Notes: a model not told the origin generated them from the letters alone. Positions 9,372-19,223 are shown, counted from the first letter of the stretch. The stretch is DNA of 64,000 nucleotides from Sandaracinobacter neustonicus (GCF_006385875.1 NZ_VFSU01000017.1:101531-165530); one strand, 5' to 3'. Made by a program: numbers and translations.

Positions 9372-9405
9372 GGGCCGGGGGGAAACCTCCGGCCCTTTTG
9401 GTTTT
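9372..9405 (+). terminator. rho-independent terminator of the infA unit
   Basis: The stem GGGCCGGGGGG/CCTCCGGCCC with an AAA loop is followed by TTTTGGTTTT. It ends the infA plus small-frame transcript. Confidence 0.85.
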
Positions 9406-9427
9406 CAGGGGGCGGGGAGAACCCCGC

Positions 9428-9465
9428 CCAAATGGAAAGAGCCGATGCCCAAAGGCACCGGCTCT
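9428..9465 (-). terminator. rho-independent terminator of aceA
   Basis: Read on the minus strand, a 12-bp stem (AGAGCCGGTGCC with GGCATCGGCTCT, one wobble) and TTTG loop are followed by TTCCATTT. It lies 62 bp after the aceA stop codon. Confidence 0.7.
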
Positions 9466-9526
9466 CCCTTCCCTCCCCGGAAGTAGGTGGTCAGGTCAGG
9501 CGAACTGGCCCGCCGCCTGACGAACG

Positions 9527-11122
9527 TCAGGCAAACTGACCCATGGTGTTGTGCACGCCGCCGGCCTTCAGCGCGGCTTCCCCGGCGAAATATTCCTTGT
9601 GATCGTCGCCGATGTCCGAGCCGGACATGTTCTGGTGCTTCACGCAGGCGATGCCCTGGCGGATTTCCGCGCGCTGCACGCCCTTCACATAGCCCAGCAT
9701 GCCTTGCTCGCCGAAATATTCGCGGGCGAGGTTGTCCGTGCTCAGCGCGGCCGTGTGATAGGTGGGCAGCGTGATCAGGTGGTGGAAGATGCCGGCGCGC
9801 GCCGCCGCATCGCGCTGGAAGGTGCGAATCCGCTCGTCGGCTTCGGCGGCAAGGTCGGTCTGGTCGTAGATCACGCTCATCAGATTGGCGCGGTCATAGG
9901 CCGACACGTCCTTGCCCTCGGCGGCCCATGCGTCGAACACCTGCTGGCGGAAGTTCAGCGTCCAGTTGAAGCTGGGCGAGTTGTTGTAGACCAGCTTGGC
10001 GTTGGGGATCACTTCGCGGATGCGGTCCACCATCGAAGCGATCTGCTCGATGTGGGGCTTTTCCGTTTCGATCCACAGCAGGTCCGCGCCGTTTTGCAGG
10101 CTGTTGATGCAGTCCAGCACGCAGCGGTCTGCACCCGTGCCTTCGCGGAACTGGAACAGGTTGGAGGGCAGGCGCTTCGGGCGCAGCAGCTTGCCGTTGC
10201 GGTTCAGCACCACGTCGCCGTTGCGGGCGGTCGCCGGGTCGATCTCTTCGCAATCGAGGAAGCTGTTATACTGGTCGCCGATGTCGCCCGGTTCTTTGGA
10301 ATAGGCGATCTGCTTCGTCAGCCCCGCGCCCAGCGAATCGGTGCGGGTGACAACGACGCCGTCTTCGATGCCGAGTTCGAGGAAGGCGTAGCGGCAGGCG
10401 CGCACCTTGGCGAGGAAGTCCTCGTGCGGCACCGTCACCTTGCCGTCCTGGTGGCCGCACTGCTTTTCATCGGACACCTGATTTTCGATCTGCAGCGCGC
10501 AGGCACCCGCTTCGATCATCTTCTTCGCCAGCAGATAGGTCGCTTCCGCGTTGCCGAACCCGGCGTCGATGTCGGCGATGATCGGCACCACATGGGTTTC
10601 ATAATTGTCGATGGCGTCCAGCAGCACCTTTTCTTTGGCCGTGTCGCCGGCGGCGCGGGCCTTGTCCAGATCGCGGAACATCATGCCCAGTTCGCGCGCG
10701 TCGGCCTGCTTCAGGAAGGTGTAAAGCTCCTCGATCAGCGCGGGCACGCTGGTCTTTTCGTGCATGGATTGATCCGGCAGCGGCCCGAAATCGGACCGCA
10801 GCGCGGCGACCATCCAGCCCGAGAGATAGAGGTAGCGGCGCTTGGTGGAGCCGAAATGCTTCTTGATGGCGATCAGCTTCTGCTGGCCGATGAAGCCGTG
10901 CCAGCAGCCGAGCGACTGGGTGTATTGCGCCGGATCGGCATCATAGGCGGCCATGTCGCGGCGCATGATGGCGGCGGTGTAGCGGGCGATATCGAGGCCG
11001 GTGTTGAAGCGGTTCTGCAGCTGCATCCGGGCGACCGATTCGGCGCTGATGCCATCCCAGGTGCCGCCCTTGGAGGCGATCAGCTTCTGCGTTTCGGCGA
11101 TGGCTTGCGAGTAGGTCGTCAT
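9527..11122 (-). CDS. aceA: isocitrate lyase
   Basis: AceA cleaves isocitrate to glyoxylate and succinate, the first step of the glyoxylate shunt used for growth on acetate and fatty acids. The 531-residue protein belongs to the longer isocitrate lyase subgroup. The active-site loop is K-Q-C-G-H at residues 220-224, with catalytic Cys222; the E. coli version is KKCGH. DIDAGFGN near residue 184 is the metal-binding segment. The ATG at 11122 follows a GGAG site, and the N-terminus MTTYSQAIAETQ is family-like. The gene is transcribed divergently from an ScfR-type regulator, a common arrangement for glyoxylate control. No malate synthase gene is in the window. Confidence 0.95.
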   Translation of the reverse strand: MTTYSQAIAETQKLIASKGGTWDGISAESVARMQLQNRFNTGLDIARYTAAIMRRDMAAYDADPAQYTQSLGCWHGFIGQQKLIAIKKHFGSTKRRYLYLSGWMVAALRSDFGPLPDQSMHEKTSVPALIEELYTFLKQADARELGMMFRDLDKARAAGDTAKEKVLLDAIDNYETHVVPIIADIDAGFGNAEATYLLAKKMIEAGACALQIENQVSDEKQCGHQDGKVTVPHEDFLAKVRACRYAFLELGIEDGVVVTRTDSLGAGLTKQIAYSKEPGDIGDQYNSFLDCEEIDPATARNGDVVLNRNGKLLRPKRLPSNLFQFREGTGADRCVLDCINSLQNGADLLWIETEKPHIEQIASMVDRIREVIPNAKLVYNNSPSFNWTLNFRQQVFDAWAAEGKDVSAYDRANLMSVIYDQTDLAAEADERIRTFQRDAAARAGIFHHLITLPTYHTAALSTDNLAREYFGEQGMLGYVKGVQRAEIRQGIACVKHQNMSGSDIGDDHKEYFAGEAALKAGGVHNTMGQFA

Positions 11123-11221
11123 CTTGATGGCTCCTTCGGCCCGGCTGAATTTGCCGGCTGAACTTTGACCACGCCCTTTACGGCCGCCCGACCGCCGCAC
11201 TGAACCGCTGTTTCGTTCAGC

Positions 11222-11259
11222 TGTAAGACTTTACAAATTTGGCGTGTAATGTTGTAAGG
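11222..11259. promoter_or_regulatory. probable operator in the aceA/scfR divergent promoter
   Basis: The 137-bp intergenic region contains a perfect dyad, TGTAA-GACT-TTACA (11222-11235), and two further TGTAA half-sites within the next 25 bases, the last 3 bases from the regulator ATG. The region is much more AT-rich than its surroundings. This is the likely binding site of the adjacent ScfR-like protein, which by analogy with RamB would control aceA and itself. The assignment is inference. Confidence 0.5.
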
Positions 11260-12678
11260 ATGCGCACCATGGCGCAGGACAGCAGATATATCGGCCCCCG
11301 CCTGCGCCGCATGCGCCGCGATCTGGGCCTCACACAGGCCAATATGGCCGCCGATCTGGACATCTCGCCCTCTTACGTCGCCCTGCTGGAGCGCAACCAG
11401 CGGCCGCTGACCGCCGATCTGCTGATCCGGCTGGCGCAGACCTATGATCTGGATATCGCCCGGCTGGCCGGCGACGGCGGGGCAGAGCAGCAATCGCGGC
11501 TGTCGGCGGTGCTGAAAGACCCGATCTTCGCCGATATCGACTTGCCCGCGATGGAAGCGGCGGACGTGGCCGCCAACTACCCCGGCTTTGCCGAAGCGCT
11601 GCTGCGCCTGCACACCGCCTGGCGCGAGGAGCAGCTGGCGCTGGCCGACCGCAGCGTCGAGCGCGAGGGGCCCACCGGCGGCGAGCCGCCGGACCCGGTG
11701 GCCGAATCCCGCCGCTTCCTTGCGGCGCGGCGCAACTGCTTCCCCGCGCTGGACGACGCGGCCGAGCGGCTGGCCGCCACCATCGCGCAGGCGGACGGAC
11801 TGCAAGGCTATCTGCGCGCGCGGCATGGCTTGCGCGTGCGCCGCCTGCCGGCCGACGTGATGATGGGGGCGATCCGCCGCCTGAACCATCATGGCCGCGA
11901 AGTGCAGCTGGACGATCAGATGGACAGCGCCAGCCAGAATTTCCAGCTGGCGCTGCAACTCGCCTATCTGGAGCTGCGATCGGACATCGAGGCCCAGTTG
12001 CAGGGCGGCCAGTTCGAAACCGACAATGGGCGGCGGCTGACGCACCGCGCGCTCGCCAGCTATGCGGCGGCCGCGATCCAGATGCCCTACACGGCCTTCG
12101 CCCGCGCCGCCGACAGCCGCCATTATGATGTGGAGGCGCTGGGCCGCCAGTTCGGGGCCAGCTTCGAACAGGCCGCGCACCGGCTGACCACGCTACAAAA
12201 GCCGGGGCATGAACGGGTGCCCTTTTTCTTCCTGCGGGTGGATCAGGCGGGCAATGTCTCCAAGCGGCTGGATGGCGCGGGCTTCCCCTTCGCCCGCCAT
12301 GGCGGCGGCTGTCCCCTGTGGACGGTGCATCAGGTGTTCCGCACCCCGCGCCAGATCGTCACGCAATGGATCGAACTGCCGGATGGGCAACGCTTTTTCT
12401 CCGTTGCCCGCACCGTCACGCAGGGGATCGGCGGCTTCGGCACCCCGCGCGCGGAACGCGCCATCGCGCTGGTCTGCGCGGAGGAGCATGCGGACCGGCT
12501 GATCTACACCCGCGCCGCCAACGCGCCCGGCCCCGCCATGGCGACGCCCATCGGCATCAGCTGCCGCCTGTGCCATCGCGCCGACTGCACCTCCCGCGCG
12601 GCCCCGCCCATCGGCCGTGACGTGCTGCCGGACGATTACCGCCGCACCAGCGCGCCCTTCGGCTTTTCCGACGGTTGA
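11260..12678 (+). CDS. XRE-family regulator with ScfR/DUF2083 C-terminus
   Basis: A 472-residue transcription factor of the short-chain fatty acyl regulator (ScfR, RamB-like) type. Residues 10-65 form an XRE helix-turn-helix ([20 protein letters not shown], then [15 protein letters not shown]). A central IrrE/ImmA-like domain follows ([14 protein letters not shown] ... [14 protein letters not shown]) without a visible HEXXH zinc motif. The C-terminal ScfR domain contains [15 protein letters not shown], a cysteine-rich end. Starts at 11260 or 11269 are both possible. Known relatives sense acyl-CoA levels and regulate glyoxylate and methylcitrate genes. Divergent pairing with aceA fits that role. 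Confidence 0.85.
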   Translation: MRTMAQDSRYIGPRLRRMRRDLGLTQANMAADLDISPSYVALLERNQRPLTADLLIRLAQTYDLDIARLAGDGGAEQQSRLSAVLKDPIFADIDLPAMEAADVAANYPGFAEALLRLHTAWREEQLALADRSVEREGPTGGEPPDPVAESRRFLAARRNCFPALDDAAERLAATIAQADGLQGYLRARHGLRVRRLPADVMMGAIRRLNHHGREVQLDDQMDSASQNFQLALQLAYLELRSDIEAQLQGGQFETDNGRRLTHRALASYAAAAIQMPYTAFARAADSRHYDVEALGRQFGASFEQAAHRLTTLQKPGHERVPFFFLRVDQAGNVSKRLDGAGFPFARHGGGCPLWTVHQVFRTPRQIVTQWIELPDGQRFFSVARTVTQGIGGFGTPRAERAIALVCAEEHADRLIYTRAANAPGPAMATPIGISCRLCHRADCTSRAAPPIGRDVLPDDYRRTSAPFGFSDG

Positions 12679-12728
12679 TCCCGCGGCCATCGCCGGGGTA
12701 TCGGCGAGGGAACTGGAGGCCAATACCC

Positions 12729-13841
12729 ATGAAGACACGTGCTGCCGTCGCATTCGAAGCCAAAAAGCCGCTGGAAATCGTCGAGGTGGATCTGGAAGGT
12801 CCGAAGCCCGGCGAAGTGATGGTGGAAATCAAGGCGACGGGCGTGTGCCACACCGATGCCTACACGCTGGACGGTCTGGACAGCGAGGGCATCTTCCCCT
12901 CCATCCTTGGCCATGAAGGCGCGGGCGTGGTGGTGGAAGTGGGCGCGGGCGTCACCAGCGTGAAGCCGGGCGACCATGTGATCCCGCTCTACACGCCGGA
13001 ATGCCGCCAGTGCAAAAGCTGCCTGTCTGGCAAGACCAACCTTTGCACCGCCATCCGCGCCACGCAGGGCAAGGGGCTGATGCCGGACGGCACCACGCGC
13101 TTTTCCTATAAGGGCCAGCCGATCTTCCATTATATGGGCTGCTCCACCTTTTCGAACTACACGGTGCTGCCGGAAATCGCCGTGGCGAAAATCCGCGAGG
13201 ACGCGCCGTTCCAGTCCAGCTGCTATGTCGGTTGCGGCGTGACCACGGGCGTGGGCGCGGTGGTGAACACCGCCAAGGTGCAGGTGGGCAACAATGTGGT
13301 GGTGTTCGGGCTGGGCGGCATCGGCCTGAACGTGATTCAGGGCGCGAAGATGGTCGGCGCAGATCGCATCATCGGCGTGGACATCAACCCCGACCGCGAG
13401 GCGTGGGGCCGCAAGTTCGGCATGACGCATTTCCTGAACAGCAAGGGGATGTCCCGCGAAGACACGGTGGCGAAGCTGCTGGAACTGACGGACGGCGGCG
13501 CGGATTACAGCTTCGATTGCACCGGCAACACCGAAGTGATGCGCACCGCGCTGGAATGCTGCCACCGGGGCTGGGGTGAATCCATCATCATCGGCGTGGC
13601 CGAAGCGGGCAAGGAAATCTCCACCCGCCCGTTCCAGCTGGTGACGGGCCGGGTGTGGAAGGGCACGGCCTTTGGCGGCGCCAAGGGCCGGACGGACGTG
13701 CCGAAAATCATCGATTGGTATATGAACGGCAAGATCGAGATCGACCCGATGATCACCCATGTGTTGCCGCTGGACGAGATCAACAAGGCGTTCGACCTGA
13801 TGCACAAGGGCGAGAGCATCCGGAGCGTGATCCTGTTCTGA
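12729..13841 (+). CDS. frmA: S-(hydroxymethyl)glutathione dehydrogenase / class III alcohol dehydrogenase
   Basis: FrmA oxidises S-hydroxymethylglutathione, the spontaneous adduct of formaldehyde and glutathione, to S-formylglutathione with NAD+. It also acts as S-nitrosoglutathione reductase. The 370-residue zinc enzyme shows catalytic zinc ligands Cys40 and His62 (GHEGAG) and four structural zinc cysteines at 92, 95, 98 and 106. The Rossmann [14 protein letters not shown] segment follows. The next step, S-formylglutathione hydrolase, is encoded 29 kb away at 42152-42976. An S9 peptidase gene follows almost immediately. Confidence 0.95.
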   Translation: MKTRAAVAFEAKKPLEIVEVDLEGPKPGEVMVEIKATGVCHTDAYTLDGLDSEGIFPSILGHEGAGVVVEVGAGVTSVKPGDHVIPLYTPECRQCKSCLSGKTNLCTAIRATQGKGLMPDGTTRFSYKGQPIFHYMGCSTFSNYTVLPEIAVAKIREDAPFQSSCYVGCGVTTGVGAVVNTAKVQVGNNVVVFGLGGIGLNVIQGAKMVGADRIIGVDINPDREAWGRKFGMTHFLNSKGMSREDTVAKLLELTDGGADYSFDCTGNTEVMRTALECCHRGWGESIIIGVAEAGKEISTRPFQLVTGRVWKGTAFGGAKGRTDVPKIIDWYMNGKIEIDPMITHVLPLDEINKAFDLMHKGESIRSVILF

Positions 13842-13864
13842 AGGCTGTTCGGAAGAACGGGCGG

Positions 13865-15823
13865 CTGCGCGCCATCCTTCTGGCCCTTGCGCTAGCCGCG
13901 CCTTGCGTCGCGGCCGACGCGGGGCGACCGTTCGAAGCCGCCGATGTCGCCCGGCTGGTGGTGCTCGGCGAACCCGCCTTCACGGCGGACGGCGGAGAGC
14001 TGCTCTATTCCGTAACCGCCACGGACACCCCCGCCCGCGCGCAGAGCGACCTGTGGGCTGCGGGTTGGGCGGGCGGGAAGCGGCGGCTGACGAACAGCCG
14101 GGACCGCAGCGAATGGATGCCGCAGCCACTGGCGGGCGGGCGGGTCGCCTTCCTGTCGGACGGCGCGGCAGACGGCAGCGTGCAGCTATGGGCCATGCCG
14201 CTGAAAGGCGGCCGCGCCCGCCAGCTGACGCGCATCCCCGGCGGCATCGGCGACTACAGCCTCTCGCCAGACGGGCGGCAGGCGGTGGTGACGGTGGAGA
14301 CCGGCGCGCCGGAATATCCCGCCGATGGCCCCGAGCCGCCGATCGTGGTGGACCGTTTCCAGAACCGGCAGGATGGCGCGGGCTGGCTGGACGCTCGCCG
14401 TTCGCATCTGGCGCTGGTGTCGCTGGCCGACGGCGCGGCACGGCTGCTGACGAGCGGCGATTACGACCATTGGCTGCCCAGCTGGTCCCCCGATGGCCAC
14501 TGGATCGCCTTCGTCTCCAAGCGCTGCGCGGACGCGGACCGGCGCTATTGCTCGGACGTCTATGTGATGCCCGCCGCTGGCGGCGAAGCGCGGCGGCTGA
14601 GCCGCCACGAAGGCGCTGACGCGGACCCGGATTTCGAAGCCGGGCGACCTTCATGGTCCCCGGATTCCCGGCGGCTGGCATGGGTGCGCGCGGGCGACGA
14701 ACGCCTCACATGGTACAGCCCGTTCCGGCTGGTGGTCGCCGATCTCGACAGCGGCGACCTCAGCGAACCCGGCCCGGCGGACCGCTGGGTCTATGCCCCG
14801 CGCTGGACGGCGGACGGGCAGATTCTCGCGCTGGTGGAGGAGGACAGGGCGACTCGCCTCGCCGCCATCCGCCCCGACACCGGCGACATCAGCTACCTCA
14901 CGCCCGCCGACGCCACCGCCGTGGAGTTCGCCAGCCACGGGCCGCGCGTGGCGGTGCTGCTGGGGGGCAGCGCCGCACCGCCCGCGCTCTGGGCGCTGGA
15001 CGCGCCGAAGCGGCTGCTCGCCAGCCACAATGAATGGCTCGCCGAGCGGCAGATCGCGGAAACCCGCCCCGTCTCGTGGGCCAGCGGAGACGCCGAAATC
15101 CACGGCCTGCTGATGCTGCCGCCCGATCACCGCGAAGGCCAGCCGCTGCCGCTGATCGTGCGGCTGCACGGCGGCCCCGTCTGGCAATGGTCCCACGAAT
15201 TCATGGCCGACTGGCAGGCCTTCGCCGCGCGCGGATACGCCGTGCTGGCCCCCAACCCGCGCGGGTCCTCCGGCCGGGGCGAGGCCTTCGCCCGCGCACA
15301 GATGGCGGACTGGGGCAATGCCGACGTCAACGATGTGCGCACCGGTATCGACCATCTGATCGCCACCGGCATTGCAGACCCGGCCCGCATCGGTGTCGGC
15401 GGCTGGAGCTATGGCGGCATCCTCACCAACTATCTGATCGCCCGCGATCCACGCATCCGCGCCGCCGTCAGCGGCGCTGGAATGGGCAACTTCCTCGGCG
15501 GCTATGGTGTGGATCAGTACAGCCGCGATTACGAACTGGAACTGGGCCGCCCATGGGAAAACTCCGAGCTCTGGCGGAAACTCAGCTACCCCTTCTTCGA
15601 AGCCGACCGCATCCAGACCCCAACGCTTTACCTCTGCGCCGAAGCCGACAGCAACGTCCCCTGCTCCGGCAGCCAGCAGATGTTCCAGGCGCTGAAATCC
15701 CTGAATATCCCCACACGGCTGGTGATCTACCCCGGCGAAAACCACGGGCTGACGGTGCCTGCCTACCGCGTGGACCGGGTGGCGCGGGAACTGGATTGGT
15801 ATGGGCGGTTTCTGGCAGAATAG
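13865..15823 (+). CDS. exported S9 family prolyl oligopeptidase-type peptidase
   Basis: A periplasmic serine peptidase of the S9 family (dipeptidyl/acyl-aminoacyl peptidase type) of about 652 residues. The signal peptide is followed by a seven-bladed TolB/WD40-like propeller (residues about 30-390, with LSPDGRQAVV, WSPDGHWIAF and WSPDSRRLAW) and an alpha/beta-hydrolase domain. The nucleophile is Ser515 in GWSYGG, with the Asp near AEADSNVP and the His in GENHGLT. No ATG, GTG or TTG lies in a suitable place. The best start is CTG at 13865, 9 bases after GGAAG, which gives MRAILLALALAAPCVAADAG. A CTG at 13838 overlapping the frmA stop is the alternative. Confidence 0.8.
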   Translation: MRAILLALALAAPCVAADAGRPFEAADVARLVVLGEPAFTADGGELLYSVTATDTPARAQSDLWAAGWAGGKRRLTNSRDRSEWMPQPLAGGRVAFLSDGAADGSVQLWAMPLKGGRARQLTRIPGGIGDYSLSPDGRQAVVTVETGAPEYPADGPEPPIVVDRFQNRQDGAGWLDARRSHLALVSLADGAARLLTSGDYDHWLPSWSPDGHWIAFVSKRCADADRRYCSDVYVMPAAGGEARRLSRHEGADADPDFEAGRPSWSPDSRRLAWVRAGDERLTWYSPFRLVVADLDSGDLSEPGPADRWVYAPRWTADGQILALVEEDRATRLAAIRPDTGDISYLTPADATAVEFASHGPRVAVLLGGSAAPPALWALDAPKRLLASHNEWLAERQIAETRPVSWASGDAEIHGLLMLPPDHREGQPLPLIVRLHGGPVWQWSHEFMADWQAFAARGYAVLAPNPRGSSGRGEAFARAQMADWGNADVNDVRTGIDHLIATGIADPARIGVGGWSYGGILTNYLIARDPRIRAAVSGAGMGNFLGGYGVDQYSRDYELELGRPWENSELWRKLSYPFFEADRIQTPTLYLCAEADSNVPCSGSQQMFQALKSLNIPTRLVIYPGENHGLTVPAYRVDRVARELDWYGRFLAE

Positions 15824-15903
15824 CGGGATATGACGGTTCGCCCCGGCCGGGCCGGATCCGCTGACATTATGGCAACCGCAACATTCCGCCAATTGTTGCA
15901 AGG

Positions 15904-15917
15904 TTGACACGGATCAA
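15904..15917 (+). promoter_or_regulatory. FNR/FixK-like box upstream of the P-type ATPase
   Basis: TTGACACGGATCAA matches the Crp/FNR-superfamily anaerobox (TTGAT-N4-ATCAA) with one change, 83 bp before the ATPase start. A separate inverted repeat, GCAACA...TGTTGC (15878-15899), lies just upstream. Activation under low oxygen is inferred. Confidence 0.5.
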
Positions 15918-16000
15918 CGCCCTCCCCCATCCTTGCCGTCACTGCTGGCTCGGCGTTCCGCCATTCAAACCGGCGCTGACTGCGAGACAGGGAGACGAAC

Positions 16001-18676
16001 ATGGGCATCGAGGCCGACACGCCCTGGCATGGGCTGCCGGACTATGAGGTTCTTGCAAGGTTGCAGGCCGATATCGGCGGGTTGAGCGGCGCGGAGGCGG
16101 CGGCGCGGCTGGGTGTGCATGGGCCGAACAGTCTGCCGGTGTCGCGCGGGGTGCATCCGCTGCGGCGGTTTCTGGCGCAGTTCAACAGTGCGCTGATCTA
16201 TTTCCTGCTGGCGGCCGCTGCGGGGGCGACGGTTCTGGGGCATCCGATTGATGCCGCGGTGATTCTGGCGGTGGTGCTGGTGAACGCCATTGTCGGCTTC
16301 CTGCAAGAGGGCAAGGCGGAGCGGGCGCTGAACGCCATTCGCGGGCTGATCGCGCCGCATGCGCATGTGCTGCGCGATGGCCATCGGCAATCCCTGCCGG
16401 TGGAGGGGCTGGTGCCCGGCGACATCGTGCTTCTGGAGGCGGGCGACAGGGTGCCTGCCGATGTCCGCATCCTGCATGCGCGCGGGTTGAGCATCGACGA
16501 GGCGCTGCTGACGGGGGAATCGGTTACGTCGGAGAAACAGGAGCAGGCGGTGGCGGCGGATGCGTCCATCGGCGACCGTTCCAACATGGGCTTTTCCGGC
16601 ACGTTGATCGCCACCGGGCAGGCGAAGGCCGTGGTGGTGAAAACCGGCGTGCACACCGAAATCGGCCGCATCAGTGCGATGTTGCAACAGGTGGAGAGTG
16701 TTTCCACCCCGTTGTTGCGGCAGATCGACCGCTTCGCCCGGCGCTTCACATGGTTCGTGCTGGCGGGCTCTGTGTTGCTGTTCGCCTTCGCCGTGCTGGC
16801 GCGCGATTTTGAGTGGACAGAGGCGCTGATCGCCGTGGTGGCGCTGGCGGTGGGCGTGGTGCCGGAAGGCCTGCCTGCCGTGATCACCATCACGCTGGCG
16901 ATCGGCGTGCAGCGCATGGCGGCGCGCAAGGCGGTGATCCGCAAGCTGCCCGCCGTGGAAACGCTGGGCGCAACCTCGGTGATCTGCACAGATAAAACAG
17001 GCACGCTCACCCGCAACGAGATGACGGCGCGGCACCTGCACTTGCCGGATCACCGGCTGGAGGTGAGCGGTTCGGGCTATGCGCCGCTGGGCAGTTTCGC
17101 AGCCATCGGCCATGACGATGATGCAGGTGCGCTGGCCGCTGCATCCGGGCTCATCCGCTGCGGCCTGTTGTGCGGCGATTCGCTGCTGCACGAACAAAAC
17201 AGCCTCTGGCATGTCGATGGAGACCCGATGGAGGGCGCGCTGGTGGCGCTGGCGATGAAGGCGGGCCTCTCCCCGGATCATGTGCGCGCCGAATGGCCGC
17301 GCATCGACACCATCCCCTTCGACGCCGCCTATCGTTTCATGGCCACCCTGCACCGCGCGCCCGACGGCGGCGCGCTGCTGTTGGTGAAGGGCGCGCCCGA
17401 AGCACTGCTCGCCATGACGGGCGCAAGCGCGGATTTCTGGGAACCCCGGATCGCCGAAGCCGCCTCTCTCGGCGAGCGGGTGCTGGGCTTCGCCGCGAAG
17501 CATCTTCCCGTCGCGCCGGACCGGCTGGCCTTCACCGATCTGGATCGGGGAATCGACTTCCTCGGCCTCGTCGGCTTCATAGATCCCCCGCGTGATGAGG
17601 CTGTCGCCGCCATCGCCGAATGCCGCGCGGCGGGAATCGCGGTGAAGATGATCACCGGCGATCACAAGGCCACCGCACTCGCCATCGCCAACCAGATCGG
17701 CCTCGCGGATGACCCGCAGGTGGCGACCGGCGCGGAGATCGATGCGCTGTCAGACGAGGAGCTGATCCCCTTCGCCGCCGCCGTTTCCGTGTTCGCCCGC
17801 ACCAGCCCCGAGCATAAGCTGCGCATCGTCCGCGCGTTGCAGGCGCGGGGCGCCATCGTCGCCATGACGGGCGACGGCGTGAACGACGCGCCCTCGCTGA
17901 AACAGGCCGATGTCGGCACCGCCATGGGCCACAAGGGCACCGAGGCGGCCAAGGAAGCCGCCGACATGGTGTTGCTGGACGACAATTTCGCCTCCATCGT
18001 CTCCGCCGTGCACGAAGGCCGCACCGTGCACGACAATATCCGCAAGGTGATTTCGTGGACGATCCCCACCAACGGCGGCGAGACGCTGGCCGTGGTGATC
18101 GCCATCGCCGCAGGCTTCACCTTGCCGATGACGGCGACGCAGATCCTGTGGATCAACCTTGTGCTCACCGTCACGCTGGGCCTCGTCCTCGCCTTCGAAC
18201 CGCCGGAACCCGGGGTGATGAACCGGCCGCCCCGCAAGCCGGACGCGGGCCTGCTCTCCCCCTTCCTGCTGTGGCGCGTGGTGATCGTTTCCACCCTGCT
18301 CGCCGCTGCGGCGCTGGGCGTGTTCCACTGGTCGCTGAGGAACGGAGAGGATCTGCAAACGGCGCGCACCATGGTCGTCAACATGCTGATCGTGGGGGAG
18401 ACCTTCTACCTGTTCAACGTCCGCTACCTGCATGCGCAATCCATCACATGGCGCGGCGTGCAGGGCACCCCCGCCGTGCTCGCCGCCATCGCCGCCGTCG
18501 TGGTCGCGCAGCTGCTGTTTACCTACTGGCCGCCCATGCACGACATCTTCGATACCCGCCCCCTCTCGCTGGCGGACGGCGCGCTGATCCTCGCCATCGG
18601 GGTGGGCATCATGCTGCTGCTGGAGGTGGAAAAGCACGCCCTGCGACGGCTGGGCTGGTTCGACGAGGTGCGGTGA
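16001..18676 (+). CDS. P-II type cation-transporting ATPase
   Basis: An inner-membrane P-type ATPase of 891 residues, in the Ca2+/Na+/H+ group (P-IIA/B). An N-terminal cation-ATPase domain (residues 1-70) is followed by the actuator loop LTGES near residue 170. VVPEGLPAVITIT in TM4 marks the P-II group. The phosphorylated Asp331 is in DKTGTLTRNE and the hinge is TGDGVNDAPSLKQAD. About ten membrane helices are evident, six of them in the C-terminal third. The transported ion cannot be fixed from sequence. The FNR/FixK-like box upstream suggests oxygen- or redox-linked expression, as seen for similar ATPases in other alphaproteobacteria. Confidence 0.9.
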   Translation: MGIEADTPWHGLPDYEVLARLQADIGGLSGAEAAARLGVHGPNSLPVSRGVHPLRRFLAQFNSALIYFLLAAAAGATVLGHPIDAAVILAVVLVNAIVGFLQEGKAERALNAIRGLIAPHAHVLRDGHRQSLPVEGLVPGDIVLLEAGDRVPADVRILHARGLSIDEALLTGESVTSEKQEQAVAADASIGDRSNMGFSGTLIATGQAKAVVVKTGVHTEIGRISAMLQQVESVSTPLLRQIDRFARRFTWFVLAGSVLLFAFAVLARDFEWTEALIAVVALAVGVVPEGLPAVITITLAIGVQRMAARKAVIRKLPAVETLGATSVICTDKTGTLTRNEMTARHLHLPDHRLEVSGSGYAPLGSFAAIGHDDDAGALAAASGLIRCGLLCGDSLLHEQNSLWHVDGDPMEGALVALAMKAGLSPDHVRAEWPRIDTIPFDAAYRFMATLHRAPDGGALLLVKGAPEALLAMTGASADFWEPRIAEAASLGERVLGFAAKHLPVAPDRLAFTDLDRGIDFLGLVGFIDPPRDEAVAAIAECRAAGIAVKMITGDHKATALAIANQIGLADDPQVATGAEIDALSDEELIPFAAAVSVFARTSPEHKLRIVRALQARGAIVAMTGDGVNDAPSLKQADVGTAMGHKGTEAAKEAADMVLLDDNFASIVSAVHEGRTVHDNIRKVISWTIPTNGGETLAVVIAIAAGFTLPMTATQILWINLVLTVTLGLVLAFEPPEPGVMNRPPRKPDAGLLSPFLLWRVVIVSTLLAAAALGVFHWSLRNGEDLQTARTMVVNMLIVGETFYLFNVRYLHAQSITWRGVQGTPAVLAAIAAVVVAQLLFTYWPPMHDIFDTRPLSLADGALILAIGVGIMLLLEVEKHALRRLGWFDEVR

Positions 18677-19173
18677 GGGGGGGGGGCGCAGGTTCGTGGT
18701 TTTGAAGGGGCTCCGCCCCTTCATCCCGGCAGGGAAATGATTTCCCTGCACCCTCTAATTTTGCGTTGCGGCCCACCCGTCGCGCCGTGTGAGTGATCAG
18801 ATTTCATTGCCTGCGGCGCTGCGGAGCGCTCTCCCCCGTGCCAAGGGGAGAGTAGGATAGGGGTGTCACCGCGGGGCCTAATCCGCTGATATTCCCATAA
18901 GCGCAACGAAAAGCGCCGCAGGCAACAACCATCATCCTCCCCCAACAACAGGCACCCCGGACTTGATCCGGGGTCCAGCTGTTCTTCGGCAATGCTGGAG
19001 CAGAAAAGCGGGACCCCGGATCAAGTCCGGGGCGATGTGAGGAGGTTCGTGAGGCACGCCCCAAAGCGCCGCAGGCAATCAAACCAACCGCCCGCACACC
19101 TAACCGATGAACCTACAAATGTGGGTGCAGGGAGCACGGCTCCCTGCCCGCCGGAGGCAAAAAACGCGGTGCA
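18677..19173. repeat. composite intergenic repeat region R1
   Basis: No gene is seen in this 497-bp stretch between the ATPase and pnp. It is made of hairpin modules also found in R2, R3 and R4. A palindrome with arms GCAGGGAAAT lies at 18729-18749, and one with arms GCAGGGAGC at 19127-19147. The TTGCCTGCGGCGCT motif occurs at 18807-18820 and inverted at 18912-18925 and 19065-19078. Two ACCCCGGA dyads in opposite orientation lie at 18954-18974 and 19013-19033. A GCCCGCCGGAGGCAAAAAA tail is at 19146-19164. Confidence 0.75.
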
Positions 19174-19174
19174 T

Positions 19175-19201
19175 AAAAAAGGGGGGCACAAGGCCCCCCT
19201 T
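19175..19201 (-). terminator. rho-independent terminator of pnp
   Basis: On the minus strand a GGGGGGC/GCCCCCC stem is followed by TTTTTT, 22 bp after the pnp stop codon. Confidence 0.85.
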
Positions 19202-19223
19202 CCTCAGCGCATAGCGCCAGATA

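Noticed and set aside
9551..11161. A 536-codon plus-strand open frame opposite aceA
   Set aside because: It is the reverse complement of the isocitrate lyase gene. Its translation has no family motif, and the high GC makes such antisense frames long by chance.
18677..19173. CRISPR-like array in the repeat region R1
   Set aside because: The modules are palindromic and differ in length and order, with no regular repeat-spacer spacing, and no cas gene is in the window.
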